Made by a program: the position numbers and the translations under genes. Shown in pieces: positions 28,897-37,376 of a DNA stretch of 64,000 nt. The DNA is from Stenotrophomonas indicatrix (lineage in GTDB: Bacteria; Pseudomonadota; Gammaproteobacteria; Xanthomonadales; Xanthomonadaceae): contig CP168152.1 of assembly GCA_041545745.1 (NCBI GenBank), positions 3,222,001-3,286,000 of the forward strand, given 5' to 3'. The notes beneath the pieces are model-generated. The model was given only the letters and a program-made list of their open reading frames with translations. It was not told where the DNA came from and did no database searches. The first letter of the stretch is position 1; every line of letters begins with the position of its first letter.

Positions 28897-31800
28897 TCAG
28901 AAATCGTACGAGGCGGTCAGGCGAACCGTACGCGGCGGCGTGAAGTGGGTTCCCATGCCGTAGAGATTGGAAACCGTATCCGGACTTGTCTGGTACGTCG
29001 CAGTCGACTGCAGCTGACGCCGCTGGTTGAGTACGTTGAAGACATTCAACCCCAGGCCAAGGCGATTGTCGGCAAACGCTGGCCGGTACAGCACCCCCAT
29101 GTCCAGCTGCGCCGTCCACGGCTGTCGGCCGGCATCGCCGGGTCGTGACGGTTCGCCATTGCAGTAGTGGTACGCCGAGCCGTAGCCATGCGCCGGATCG
29201 CTCTGGTCGCTTCCGTAGTAGCCCAGGCAGTTCTTGGGCATGCCAGACATCACGCGCACGGTCGCCGAGGCGGTCCACTCGTCATTGATCTGATACGCAC
29301 CGAATGCCTTCAACTGATGCCGGCGATCATTGGCCAGGTAGCCACCGGCATACTCCATCAGCGACACCGCATCCCAATCCTGGGTCTTGGAAACATCATC
29401 CTGACCGATATCGGATCTCACCTGCCCTTCGGTGTTGCCGAAGCTGCGCGACCAGGTGTAGTCAAGGCGCGCGTACCAGCGCTCGGACATCGGGTGTTCG
29501 ATGAACAGATCCACCGCGACGTAGTCGCGCTTGGCCTTCTTGCCGTCGTAGCCCCAATCGGACGCGCTCATGCTGACCGGCGTATAGCCGGACCCATCGC
29601 GATGGCGCACCTGGAACGAATTGGTCTGCCCCGGGTTGAAGATCACGCAGCCGGGGAGCTCGTACGCATCGGGATCCAGGCCCATGCCAGCGAGCCGGTC
29701 GGCGAAGCGCCCGGAATCACAGGTATCGTCGATGGCCGACTGCAGCCGGCGGAAGGTCAGTTTTGCGCCACTGTTCCAGGTAGTGCCCAAGGTTTTTTCG
29801 AAGCCCAGGATCAGCTCATCCTGGTACTGGGAACGCAGGTCCGTGGGCGCCACCGAAAGGGGATCCGGAGCTTGGCCGTACTCGTTGTTGGTTGATACCG
29901 GACCGTCGCCCAGAGGCGTCAGGCCCGTGGGATTGCCGTCGGCGTCAATGCCCGTATAGGTGAAGTACTCACGGGTGAAGGTCGACGCGGACGCACCACG
30001 GATGGCCACGCTGTTGGGCAATGCCAGGTAGTAGCGGCCAAGGTTGGCGAAGACCTTCAGCGATGCGTCACCGAACACGTCCCAACTGGCGCCCAATCGC
30101 GGCGCCCACTGGTCGCCACTTTCCACATACGCAAGCCCATCGCTGTTGTAGTTGGTGAAACGATCATTGCGCAGGCCCAGTGTCAGCAGCCACTCGGGAG
30201 TCAGCTGCCAGCGGTCTTCCAGGTAGTAGGCCTTCTGCTTCACCGACATGCTGGTGGTGGTGGTGGAGATGTACTTCTGCACGAAATAGCCATTGCCGCC
30301 CGGCGGTGCGATGCCGAGGCCGGGGTTTGGCGACGCATCCGGATTGCCGCGGGAGTAGATCCAGGCATGACCTGGGCCGGTCATGGACTGGCCTTCGTTG
30401 TTCGCCCAGTAGGCCATGTTGTCGATGCCGGCGGTCAGTTCGTGGTTACCGATGCGGTACTGCAGATCCATGCGCAGGCCCTGTGTCCTGCTGCCCGCAT
30501 CGGAGGCCTTGGTATACAGGTCGGCCTGGTCGTTGCGGACCGGCGTTCCACCAGTGAGGGTCGGATCCTGGTTCCCGGCACCACTGATGTAGGGGTTGCC
30601 CGAATCCAATGGATTGAATTCCAAGTTGCCGACGCGCGTGCGCCCCCACACTGCGCTCAAGGTCAGGTCGTCGTTGAGGTACCCGGTGTACTTGAAGATG
30701 TCGACATCGGTGCTGGCCTTGGTGGTGTTGGGGAAGGTGCCGGTGCGCCCCCCTTCGGCCAACGACGGGTATTCGAACTCCGTGTAGTACCCGCCATAGC
30801 GATCATTGTCCTGGAAGCGGGTGTATTCCAGCGTGTTGCTGTCGTTGATGTTCCAGTCGATCTTGCCGTAGAACTTCGGTGTATCCACGCGGTAGTGGTT
30901 GCGGGCCTGCTGCGCGCTGGCTTCGCTGGCTGTGGAGATGCCTTCGCGCCGTTCCGACTCCGCCGCGAGATGGATGAACAACCGATCTTCAATCAGCGGT
31001 CCGCTGACATACCCGCTGTAGGTGGTGGTAGTCGCCTTGTCCCCCCGACGGTAGCGGTACAACGTGCCCGGCTTGGACTCGTTCTCGTAGGCATATCCAT
31101 CCGGCAGGACCATGTCGGGGTAGTTGACCGATGCCGGCGACTCGGAAAGCTCCGCCGGTGCCCACGTCACCTGGGCACCGAACCGCCACCGGTTGGTGCC
31201 GCGTTTTCCCAGCTGGTTGATGACACCGCCGGTGGAGCGGCCATAGCCGGCGCCGTACCCGCCGGTGAAGGTCTCCTGCTGATCGATGGAACCATAGGGC
31301 AGGCTGATGCCGCCGAGGTTGCTCAGCGGGTCGGTGACATTGAAGCCGTTAAGGTAGTAGGCGTTCTCGGTAACGCTTGCGCCGCCGAACGACAGCACGG
31401 ATCGCGAACCGTTGGAGAATTCACCGCTGCCGGCGACCACCCCCGGGGCCAACAGAGCGATGGCCTCGGCACTTCGGCCCAGCGGCAGCACATCCAGTTG
31501 TTCGGACGTGATGACGGACTTGGAGACCGTGTGGGTCACATCGATCTTCGGCAGGTTTGCTGCAGTGACGTTGACCGCGTCCAGCGTGATGGCCGGGCCA
31601 TGTGCGGCGAAGCTCACTTCGGTACCACTGCCCACGCGCAGCTGGACGTTGTCCTGCTGCTCGATGACACGGCCGTCGCGCTGCACGCTGACGCTGTAGC
31701 GTCCCACCGGCAACGCGCCAAAGCTGTAGCGGCCCTGTGCATCGATGGCTGCCGTCCGCCGCAGACCGCTGTCGCTCTGGGCGACAACGGTAGCGCCTTC

Positions 31801-31926
31801 GCCACCGGCGGCGGTGCCGTACAACGTACCCGTCGTGCTCTGAGCAGCAACGGCACCAACGATGGAAAACAAGACTGCCGAAAGCGCACAGCGCTTCAAC
31901 ACACGATGCGTGGATGCAAATGCCAT
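28897..31926 (-). CDS. Oar-like TonB-dependent receptor with carboxypeptidase-like N-domain
   Basis: A 1,009-residue outer-membrane receptor of the Oar group. The signal peptide ends VGAVAAQ at about residue 29. A carboxypeptidase-regulatory-like beta-sandwich follows (about 30-110, with DAQGRYSFGALPVGRYSVSV). The plug contains LGRSAEAIALLAPGV and GYGAGYGRSTGGVIN, and a large barrel ends VRLTASYDF. It faces the other receptor genes from beyond the right IS and has GGGAGAG before its ATG. Oar proteins have been linked to export or uptake of proteins and peptides in other bacteria; the cargo here is unknown. Confidence 0.92.
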   Translation of the reverse strand: MAFASTHRVLKRCALSAVLFSIVGAVAAQSTTGTLYGTAAGGEGATVVAQSDSGLRRTAAIDAQGRYSFGALPVGRYSVSVQRDGRVIEQQDNVQLRVGSGTEVSFAAHGPAITLDAVNVTAANLPKIDVTHTVSKSVITSEQLDVLPLGRSAEAIALLAPGVVAGSGEFSNGSRSVLSFGGASVTENAYYLNGFNVTDPLSNLGGISLPYGSIDQQETFTGGYGAGYGRSTGGVINQLGKRGTNRWRFGAQVTWAPAELSESPASVNYPDMVLPDGYAYENESKPGTLYRYRRGDKATTTTYSGYVSGPLIEDRLFIHLAAESERREGISTASEASAQQARNHYRVDTPKFYGKIDWNINDSNTLEYTRFQDNDRYGGYYTEFEYPSLAEGGRTGTFPNTTKASTDVDIFKYTGYLNDDLTLSAVWGRTRVGNLEFNPLDSGNPYISGAGNQDPTLTGGTPVRNDQADLYTKASDAGSRTQGLRMDLQYRIGNHELTAGIDNMAYWANNEGQSMTGPGHAWIYSRGNPDASPNPGLGIAPPGGNGYFVQKYISTTTTSMSVKQKAYYLEDRWQLTPEWLLTLGLRNDRFTNYNSDGLAYVESGDQWAPRLGASWDVFGDASLKVFANLGRYYLALPNSVAIRGASASTFTREYFTYTGIDADGNPTGLTPLGDGPVSTNNEYGQAPDPLSVAPTDLRSQYQDELILGFEKTLGTTWNSGAKLTFRRLQSAIDDTCDSGRFADRLAGMGLDPDAYELPGCVIFNPGQTNSFQVRHRDGSGYTPVSMSASDWGYDGKKAKRDYVAVDLFIEHPMSERWYARLDYTWSRSFGNTEGQVRSDIGQDDVSKTQDWDAVSLMEYAGGYLANDRRHQLKAFGAYQINDEWTASATVRVMSGMPKNCLGYYGSDQSDPAHGYGSAYHYCNGEPSRPGDAGRQPWTAQLDMGVLYRPAFADNRLGLGLNVFNVLNQRRQLQSTATYQTSPDTVSNLYGMGTHFTPPRTVRLTASYDF

Positions 31927-31958
31927 GAAACTCTCTCCCGTGATGAAACTGACGGGGA

Positions 31959-31964
31959 TTTATA
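31959..31964 (-). promoter_or_regulatory. Candidate -10 box for the Oar-like receptor
   Basis: TATAAA on the minus strand, about 33 bases before the ATG at 31926. No clear -35 is visible. The gap 31927-32245 otherwise shows no convincing gene. Confidence 0.4.
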
Positions 31965-32245
31965 GGCACGGGTGTCCTTCGCGAGACAGTGCTGCAACAC
32001 GCGATGAATCATGGCGAAAGCGTCAACAAGCGGGCATCGACGACGCCTTTGAATCGGGCCAGATGCCTGAAAACATGGGAATTCCAGCCAATCAGCCACA
32101 CCGTGGCGACAGCATCCGCAGCAGGACAACAGAGGTCACATACGTCACAGGGACGCGGTCGATGCGTTGTGTTAAGCGTTCGATACGACAGCCCCGCGTT
32201 CCGGTTCCGACACTCATGGCGTATCCAGCGCTGCACCGATACCCA

Positions 32246-33901
32246 TCACACCGCCTCCAACGTTCCCCGGTAATGCACGATCCGCCCCACCACTGGCGCG
32301 CCGATCTCCACGTCGAACACGAATCGCCCGTCCACTTCATGCTCGAAGCTGTTGTCCCCCGGCAGCAGCGCGCGCGGCAACGGCATGCCCAGGATCGACC
32401 ATCGCCGCGGCACCAGCTGCAGCCGCCCGTTCTCCACCAGCAGCGCCAACGCTACCGACACCACACCAAAACGCTCGACCAGCAGCGCTTCGTTGCGCCC
32501 CTGCCCCTGCGTCTGCAACGAAGAAAAACGACGGCCGGCAAATGTCCGCGTCCAGCGCTCGCCGCCCGCCTCCGGGCTGAACTCCACACTGACCGGCACG
32601 TTCCCGCCCTCGGCAGGGAAACCGAACACCTTCCCCAGCAACCGCGACAGCAGTCCGCGACCACGCTCGACCGACGCCGTGCCGCTCCAGCGCTTGGCTG
32701 CAGACGGTGCGTGCAGCGCCTGCACGCTGGCCGACAGTTGCGCATATGCGCTGCCAAGCACGCGCTGGTATAGGCTGGCACCGGGCATGTCCCGGCGGAA
32801 ACCGGTGTGGATGGTGCGGCCTTCAAACAGGCGGTCGTAGTCGCTCAACTCCAGTGCATGCGTGGCCGCGCGCGCCCCGGGCGCCGGCCGATCACCGGCC
32901 AGCTGCTTGCGGATCACCGCCTCGATCGCCATCGACGGAATGTACGGGCCGTCATCGGCCTCGGCCAGCAGGTGCCAGCTCTGTTCCACCCGCGCACCGC
33001 CGCAGGTACCAACCGCACGCACGATCATGCCGCCGCGATGCTCGCCGAACTTCATCAGGTTCAATACCGTGTAGAACCACCGCGAGCACGGCTCCAGCGA
33101 CGGTAGTTTCAGATGCAGGCGCGCCTTGGCCAACAGGTTCAGCACGCGATGCAGGATTTCCGGCACCGGGCCAGCTCCTATCCAGATGTCGGTCATCGCC
33201 GGGTGTTCGGGCGGCAGCACCTGCAGATCGGGCACATCCACCAGAGAGAAATGCAGGTTGCGCAGCGGCAGCCGCCCCGGCACCGCGACGGTGAAGCGGC
33301 GACTCTCGGCCAGGCCGATGCCGTGCCCATCGCGACCATTGCGGCGCAGCTTCACCGGCGCACCGGCATAGCCGACGACCGCACGCATCACATTCAGACC
33401 AATGCCGGCATACGGCGATGGCGCGATACCGCCTTCCACGCTGACGATGTCCATGTGCGTGGCCATTTCGCGCAGTACCGCCGCGGTCAAAACCGGGAAG
33501 CTGCTGACGCCCGAAAGCACGTAGATGCCGGCGGCCCTGGCCTGCGCGTCGTACTGCGAAACGCCGAATACGAAGTCCGCCGCGTCGGCGAAGTCCAGAT
33601 AATCAATGCCGGCGGCGATGCAGGCTTCGATCGCGCCGTAGCGATGTTCGCCGTAGTCCTGGAAAGGACCGGAGGCATCCACTACCAGGGCCGGTCGCTC
33701 GGCCTGCAAAGCCGCAGCCAGCTGCTGCCGGTCGACCTGCAGCGGGCGCAGCGTCGATTGCCCCACATAGCTTGCACAGAAGGCCTGTGCCGCCGCCAGG
33801 TTGCGGCCACCGATCAGCAGTTCCAGCATCGGCAGGTCCGCCAGCAAGCGGACCAGACGCCCCCCGAACACCCCATATCCACCCAGAATCAGGATCTTCA
33901 C
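32246..33901 (-). CDS. Saccharopine-dehydrogenase-like oxidoreductase with C-terminal DUF4166
   Basis: A 551-residue two-domain protein. The N-terminus VKILILGGYGVFGGRLVRLL is a Rossmann NAD(P)-binding motif. The first 300 or so residues resemble saccharopine dehydrogenase NADP-binding proteins (VVDASGPFQDYG, CIAAGIDYLDFADAADF). The C-terminal 180 residues, from the YQRVLGSAYAQL region, resemble DUF4166. The start is GTG 33901, since the nearby ATG is out of frame. The gene is probably cytoplasmic with no obvious operon partner. It is unlikely to be a true lysine-biosynthesis enzyme; the real substrate is unknown. Confidence 0.8.
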   Translation of the reverse strand: MKILILGGYGVFGGRLVRLLADLPMLELLIGGRNLAAAQAFCASYVGQSTLRPLQVDRQQLAAALQAERPALVVDASGPFQDYGEHRYGAIEACIAAGIDYLDFADAADFVFGVSQYDAQARAAGIYVLSGVSSFPVLTAAVLREMATHMDIVSVEGGIAPSPYAGIGLNVMRAVVGYAGAPVKLRRNGRDGHGIGLAESRRFTVAVPGRLPLRNLHFSLVDVPDLQVLPPEHPAMTDIWIGAGPVPEILHRVLNLLAKARLHLKLPSLEPCSRWFYTVLNLMKFGEHRGGMIVRAVGTCGGARVEQSWHLLAEADDGPYIPSMAIEAVIRKQLAGDRPAPGARAATHALELSDYDRLFEGRTIHTGFRRDMPGASLYQRVLGSAYAQLSASVQALHAPSAAKRWSGTASVERGRGLLSRLLGKVFGFPAEGGNVPVSVEFSPEAGGERWTRTFAGRRFSSLQTQGQGRNEALLVERFGVVSVALALLVENGRLQLVPRRWSILGMPLPRALLPGDNSFEHEVDGRFVFDVEIGAPVVGRIVHYRGTLEAV

Positions 33902-34026
33902 GCATCGTCCCTGTCGTGTCGTCTGCCCATGGTAGCGCGACGCCGCCCGCTCCCGCAGTGCAGCACGATCCGGCATTAACACCACGCGTGCTATCGCTGC
34001 GCCTTCGTCCACTGCGGAGCCCCACC

Positions 34027-34509
34027 ATGGCTCACAAGAACACCATCTGCGTCTGGTACGACAGCGGCGCGCTTGAGGCCGCCACGTTCTATGCAAAGAC
34101 CTTTCCCGACAGTGAAGTAACCGCCGTGCATCACGCGCCGGGTGACTTCCCCGACGGCAAGCAGGGCGACGTTCTCACCGTCGAATTCACGGTCTGCGGC
34201 GTCCCCTGCGTCGGCCTCAATGGCGGCCCGACTTTCAAGCACAGCGAAGCGTTCTCCTTCCAGATTTCCACCGAGGACCAGGCCGAGACCGATCGCCTGT
34301 GGAATGCCATCGTCGGCAATGGTGGCCAGGAGAGCCAATGCGGCTGGTGCAAGGACCGCTGGGGCATCTCCTGGCAGATCAGCCCACGCATGCTGATCGA
34401 AGCGGTGACCAGCGAGGACAAGGCCCTGGCCAAGCGCGCCTTCAACGCGATGATGCCGATGAAGAAGATCGACATCGCCACCATCGAAGCGGCGATCCGC
34501 AACGCATGA
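34027..34509 (+). CDS. VOC-superfamily protein (PhnB/3-demethylubiquinone methyltransferase-like fold)
   Basis: A 160-residue protein beginning MAHKNTICVWYDSGALEAA. It shows the PhnB-like pattern with FYAKTFPDSEV, LNGGPTFKHSEAFSFQI and a closing WGISWQISPR. It belongs to the vicinal-oxygen-chelate fold; family members are often mislabelled as ubiquinone methyltransferases. Its stop overlaps the start of the next gene (ATGA), implying co-translation. The substrate is unknown. Confidence 0.85.
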   Translation: MAHKNTICVWYDSGALEAATFYAKTFPDSEVTAVHHAPGDFPDGKQGDVLTVEFTVCGVPCVGLNGGPTFKHSEAFSFQISTEDQAETDRLWNAIVGNGGQESQCGWCKDRWGISWQISPRMLIEAVTSEDKALAKRAFNAMMPMKKIDIATIEAAIRNA

Positions 34510-36092
34510 CGACGTGGGACACGATCATCGTTGGCGGCGGCCACAACGGGCTGGTGTGTGCGGCGTATCTGGCGCGCGCGGGGCAACGCGTGCTGGTGCT
34601 GGAGCGCCGCGGCGTACTCGGCGGTGCTGCGGTCACCGAGGAGTTCCACCCGGGCTTCCGCAACTCGGTGGCCTCGTACACGGTATCGCTGCTGCAGCCG
34701 AAGGTGATCGAGGAACTGCAGCTGCATGCGCACGGGCTGCGCATCGTCGCGCGGCAGGCCAACAACTTCCTGCCGTTGCCCGACGGTCGCCACCTGCTGT
34801 CTGCACCGGGCCGCACCCAGGCTGAAGTGGCGAAATTTTCCGAGCGCGATGCGCAGGCGCTGCCCGCCTATGAGGCTCGCCTGGAAGTATTTGCCGACGT
34901 GCTGCGCGACTGGGCGCTGCGTCCGCCGCCCGACCTCGGGGTGACAGCCGGCTGGCGCGCGCTGCCCGCGCTGTGGCAGATGGGCCGGCTGGGGCGCGAG
35001 CTGGCCGCACTCGATCCTGCATTGCGGCAGGAACTGCTGGATCTGTTCACCCTGTCGGCCGCGGAGTACCTGGACCGTTGGTTCGAGAGCGAGCCGATCA
35101 AGGCCCTGTTCGGTTTCGATGGCATTGTCGGCAACTACGCCAGCCCCTACACGCCAGGCAGCGCCTACGTGCTGCTGCATCACGTGTTCGGCCAGTGCAA
35201 CGGGGTCAAGGGTGCCTGGGGCCATGCCATCGGTGGCATGGGCGCGATCAGCCAGGCCATCGCCGCATCCGCGCGTGCGGCAGGTGCAGAGCTGCGCGTG
35301 GATGCCGGCGTGCAGCGCCTGCTGGTTGAAGACGGACGCGTGGTCGGCGTCACGCTGTCCGGCGGTGAGAGCCTGCGCGCACGTGCCGTGGTGGCCAACG
35401 TCAATCCGAAGCTGCTGTACGAACAGCTGCTGCTGCCTGCGCAGGTTCCAGCCACCACCCGCGAACGCATGGCGAACTGGCGCTGCGGCTCGGGCACGTT
35501 CCGGATGAACGTGGCGCTGTCGCGACTGCCGGATTTCCGCGCCCTGCCCGGCCCTGGCGACCACCTCAGTGCCGGCATCATCATGGCGCCCAGCCTGGAT
35601 TACATGGACCGTGCCTGGCTGGATGCACGCCGCGAGGGCTGGTCGCGCGAGCCGATCGTGGAGATGCTGATTCCGAGCACGCTGGACGACTCGCTGGCGC
35701 CACCCGGCCAGCATGTGGCCAGCCTGTTCTGCCAGCACGTGGCGCCGGAGCTTCCCGATGGCCGTCACTGGGATGACCACCGCGATACTGTCGCCGACCT
35801 GATGATCGCCACCGTCGATCACTTCGCCCCCGGCTTCGCCGGCAGCGTGCTCGGTCGACAGGCGCTCTCACCGTTGGATCTGGAACGGACGTTCGGACTG
35901 ATCGGCGGTGACATCTTCCACGGCGCGCTCAGCGCCAACCAGTTGTTCTCGGCGAGGCCAATGGTCGGCCAGGCCGGCTATCGCGGCGCCCTGCCCGGCC
36001 TGTACCTGTGCGGCGCGGGTACGCATCCGGGCGGTGGGGTGACCGGTGCACCCGGGCACAATGCAGCGCAGGTGGTGCTGCAGGACCAGTAG
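34506..36092 (+). CDS. FAD-dependent oxidoreductase, phytoene-desaturase-like (PYROXD2 type)
   Basis: A 528-residue flavoprotein. The N-terminal dinucleotide motif is IIVGGGHNGLVCAAYLARAG (about residues 7-26), followed by VLERRGVLGGAAVTEE. The C-terminal FAD-binding signature is LPGLYLCGAGTHPGGGV with GAPGHNAA. This is the CrtI-like family that includes animal PYROXD2. No carotenoid genes lie nearby, so carotenoid desaturation is not supported. ATG 34506 overlaps the VOC gene stop. The TAG stop is supplied by the GTAG end of a SMAG repeat. Confidence 0.87.
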   Translation: MTTWDTIIVGGGHNGLVCAAYLARAGQRVLVLERRGVLGGAAVTEEFHPGFRNSVASYTVSLLQPKVIEELQLHAHGLRIVARQANNFLPLPDGRHLLSAPGRTQAEVAKFSERDAQALPAYEARLEVFADVLRDWALRPPPDLGVTAGWRALPALWQMGRLGRELAALDPALRQELLDLFTLSAAEYLDRWFESEPIKALFGFDGIVGNYASPYTPGSAYVLLHHVFGQCNGVKGAWGHAIGGMGAISQAIAASARAAGAELRVDAGVQRLLVEDGRVVGVTLSGGESLRARAVVANVNPKLLYEQLLLPAQVPATTRERMANWRCGSGTFRMNVALSRLPDFRALPGPGDHLSAGIIMAPSLDYMDRAWLDARREGWSREPIVEMLIPSTLDDSLAPPGQHVASLFCQHVAPELPDGRHWDDHRDTVADLMIATVDHFAPGFAGSVLGRQALSPLDLERTFGLIGGDIFHGALSANQLFSARPMVGQAGYRGALPGLYLCGAGTHPGGGVTGAPGHNAAQVVLQDQ

Positions 36093-36112
36093 ATCCACGC
36101 CATGCGTGGATG
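36089..36112 (+). repeat. SMAG-type palindromic repeat
   Basis: GTAG followed by the palindrome ATCCACGCCATGCGTGGAT. The GTAG head overlaps the stop codon of the preceding oxidoreductase. The same sequence recurs at 38407-38429 (minus) and 54775-54798. Confidence 0.85.
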
Positions 36113-36147
36113 TGGGTACAACCCGCCGCCTGCATTACCTGCTGTTG

Positions 36148-36243
36148 GTAGGCGCCAACCTTGGTTGGCACAACGTGGCAGAGGTGAGTGCCAACCAAGG
36201 TTGGCATCTACCGGCGTCAAAGCGTGCCAACCAAGGTTGGCAC
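36148..36243. repeat. Cluster of three SMAG-like palindromes
   Basis: Three copies of a GCCAACC/GGTTGGC palindrome: 36148-36171 (plus, with GTAG head), 36189-36211 (minus, with GTAG head) and 36224-36243 (head degenerate). The stretch between the oxidoreductase and rhomboid genes is filled by these repeats. Confidence 0.82.
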
Positions 36244-36247
36244 CCAC

Positions 36248-36280
36248 AGCGTCAAATGAGCCTGCGGCTCATTTGACGCT
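36248..36280. repeat. 15-bp perfect hairpin over the rhomboid stop codon
   Basis: AGCGTCAAATGAGCC (36248-36262), a three-base loop, and its exact complement (36266-36280). The right arm contains the last codons and stop of the rhomboid gene. No T-run follows, so it is not a standard terminator; it may stabilise the mRNA 3' end. Confidence 0.8.
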
Positions 36281-36943
36281 GCGCAGATGGTTCGGGCGCT
36301 TCGGCGGGCCGGGGGGACGACGCTTGTTGAACGGCGGTTGGCCGCGCCAGTAGCGGATCAGCAGCCAGCCGAACAGCATGCCGCCCAGGTGCGCGAAGTG
36401 GGCCACGCCCGGCTGCCAACCGGTCATGCCCAGCACCAGCTCGCCGACACCGAACAGGATCACGAACGTACGCGCCTTCATCGGAATCGGCGGGAACAGC
36501 AGCATCACCCGCTGGTTGGGGAACAGCATGCCGTAGGCCAGCAGCAGACCGAACACGCCACCGGAAGCCCCCAGCACCGTGGCCGGATTGTCGAGCATGG
36601 TGCCGACCAGCAACTGGCACAGGCCGGCGCCGACCACGCACACCAGGTAATAGATCAGGAAGCGCTTCTCACCCCAGGTCTGCTCCAGCGGCGCGCCGAA
36701 CATGAAGACGGCCAGCATGTTGAAGAACAGATGGAAGAAGCTGCCATGCAGGAAACCGTAGGTCAGCAGCTGCCAGGGCTGGAAGTTGCCGCCCGGCGAG
36801 AACGCATCGAAACCCTGCTGCAGTGGCTGCAGCATGAACGGCTCGAAGGTCTGCATGCCGAGCAGGAACGGCTGCTGCAGCAGGAACAGGATCGCGTTGG
36901 CGATCAACAGGGCCTTGGTAACGGTTGGCAGTCGCGGGAACAT
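36269..36943 (-). CDS. Rhomboid-family intramembrane serine protease
   Basis: A 224-residue inner-membrane protease with six predicted membrane segments. The catalytic dyad is Ser127 in GASGGVFG and His185 in HFAHLGG; His71 and Asn75 in HLFFNM form the oxyanion region. A basic, proline-rich cytosolic tail (GQPPFNKRRPPGPPKRP) ends the protein. Substrates cannot be predicted. Confidence 0.93.
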   Translation of the reverse strand: MFPRLPTVTKALLIANAILFLLQQPFLLGMQTFEPFMLQPLQQGFDAFSPGGNFQPWQLLTYGFLHGSFFHLFFNMLAVFMFGAPLEQTWGEKRFLIYYLVCVVGAGLCQLLVGTMLDNPATVLGASGGVFGLLLAYGMLFPNQRVMLLFPPIPMKARTFVILFGVGELVLGMTGWQPGVAHFAHLGGMLFGWLLIRYWRGQPPFNKRRPPGPPKRPNHLRSVK

Positions 36944-37037
36944 GGGGACACCGGCATCGAACGGCCTCCATCATAGCCGCAGCACCGGCCCTTTTTTGAC
37001 CCGAGCGGACGGTCGCCCGTTCAGTCGCAGGCAGCGA

Positions 37038-37376
37038 TCAACCCGGCCCCCATACGGCGGCATCCAGCGCCGCCGCCGGGTCGACTGCGGGCATCCGCAC
37101 CCGCCCGTTTTCCACGACGACACCCTCGGCACGCAGCCGCTGCGACTGCTCGCGCCAGCCGGCCGAACCTTCGGCCATGGCGATGCGCCCATCCGAGCGC
37201 AGCACCCGGTGCCAGGGCAGCAAGGGATCCTCATTCTGGCCGAGGATGCGCGCGGTCAGCCGGGCGCGTCCGGGCAGGCCCGCGCGCATCGCGACCTGGC
37301 CGTAGCCCATCACCTGTCCCGGCGGAATCGCATGGATAACCGCCAGGATGCGCGCACGCGCCTGCTCCGGCGTCAG
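37038..37376 (-). CDS. Alkyltransferase-like (ATL) DNA-damage recognition protein
   Basis: A protein of about 112 residues with the DNA-binding domain of O6-alkylguanine-DNA alkyltransferase (MGMT). It contains IPPGQVMGYGQVAMRAG and the active-site region PWHRVLR. Trp replaces the methyl-accepting Cys of PCHRV, so it cannot transfer alkyl groups. Proteins of this kind (E. coli eAtl/YbaZ) bind O6-alkylguanine and recruit nucleotide excision repair. The start is unresolved. Homology begins at the CTG overlapping the EamA stop (37376). The nearest in-frame ATG is 37466, inside the EamA gene, with no alkyltransferase-like sequence in between. Confidence 0.8.
   Translation of the reverse strand: MTPEQARARILAVIHAIPPGQVMGYGQVAMRAGLPGRARLTARILGQNEDPLLPWHRVLRSDGRIAMAEGSAGWREQSQRLRAEGVVVENGRVRMPAVDPAAALDAAVWGPG

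Noticed and set aside
32246..33901. True saccharopine dehydrogenase of lysine metabolism
   Set aside because: Only the NADP-binding region resembles it. The C-terminal DUF4166 region and the lack of pathway neighbours argue for another role.
34506..36092. Carotenoid desaturase (CrtI)
   Set aside because: The fold is CrtI-like, but there is no phytoene synthase or cyclase nearby and the sequence resembles the PYROXD2 group.
36148..36243. CRISPR-like array
   Set aside because: The repeated units are short palindromes in mixed orientation with irregular spacing and no spacer-repeat regularity; they fit SMAG repeats.
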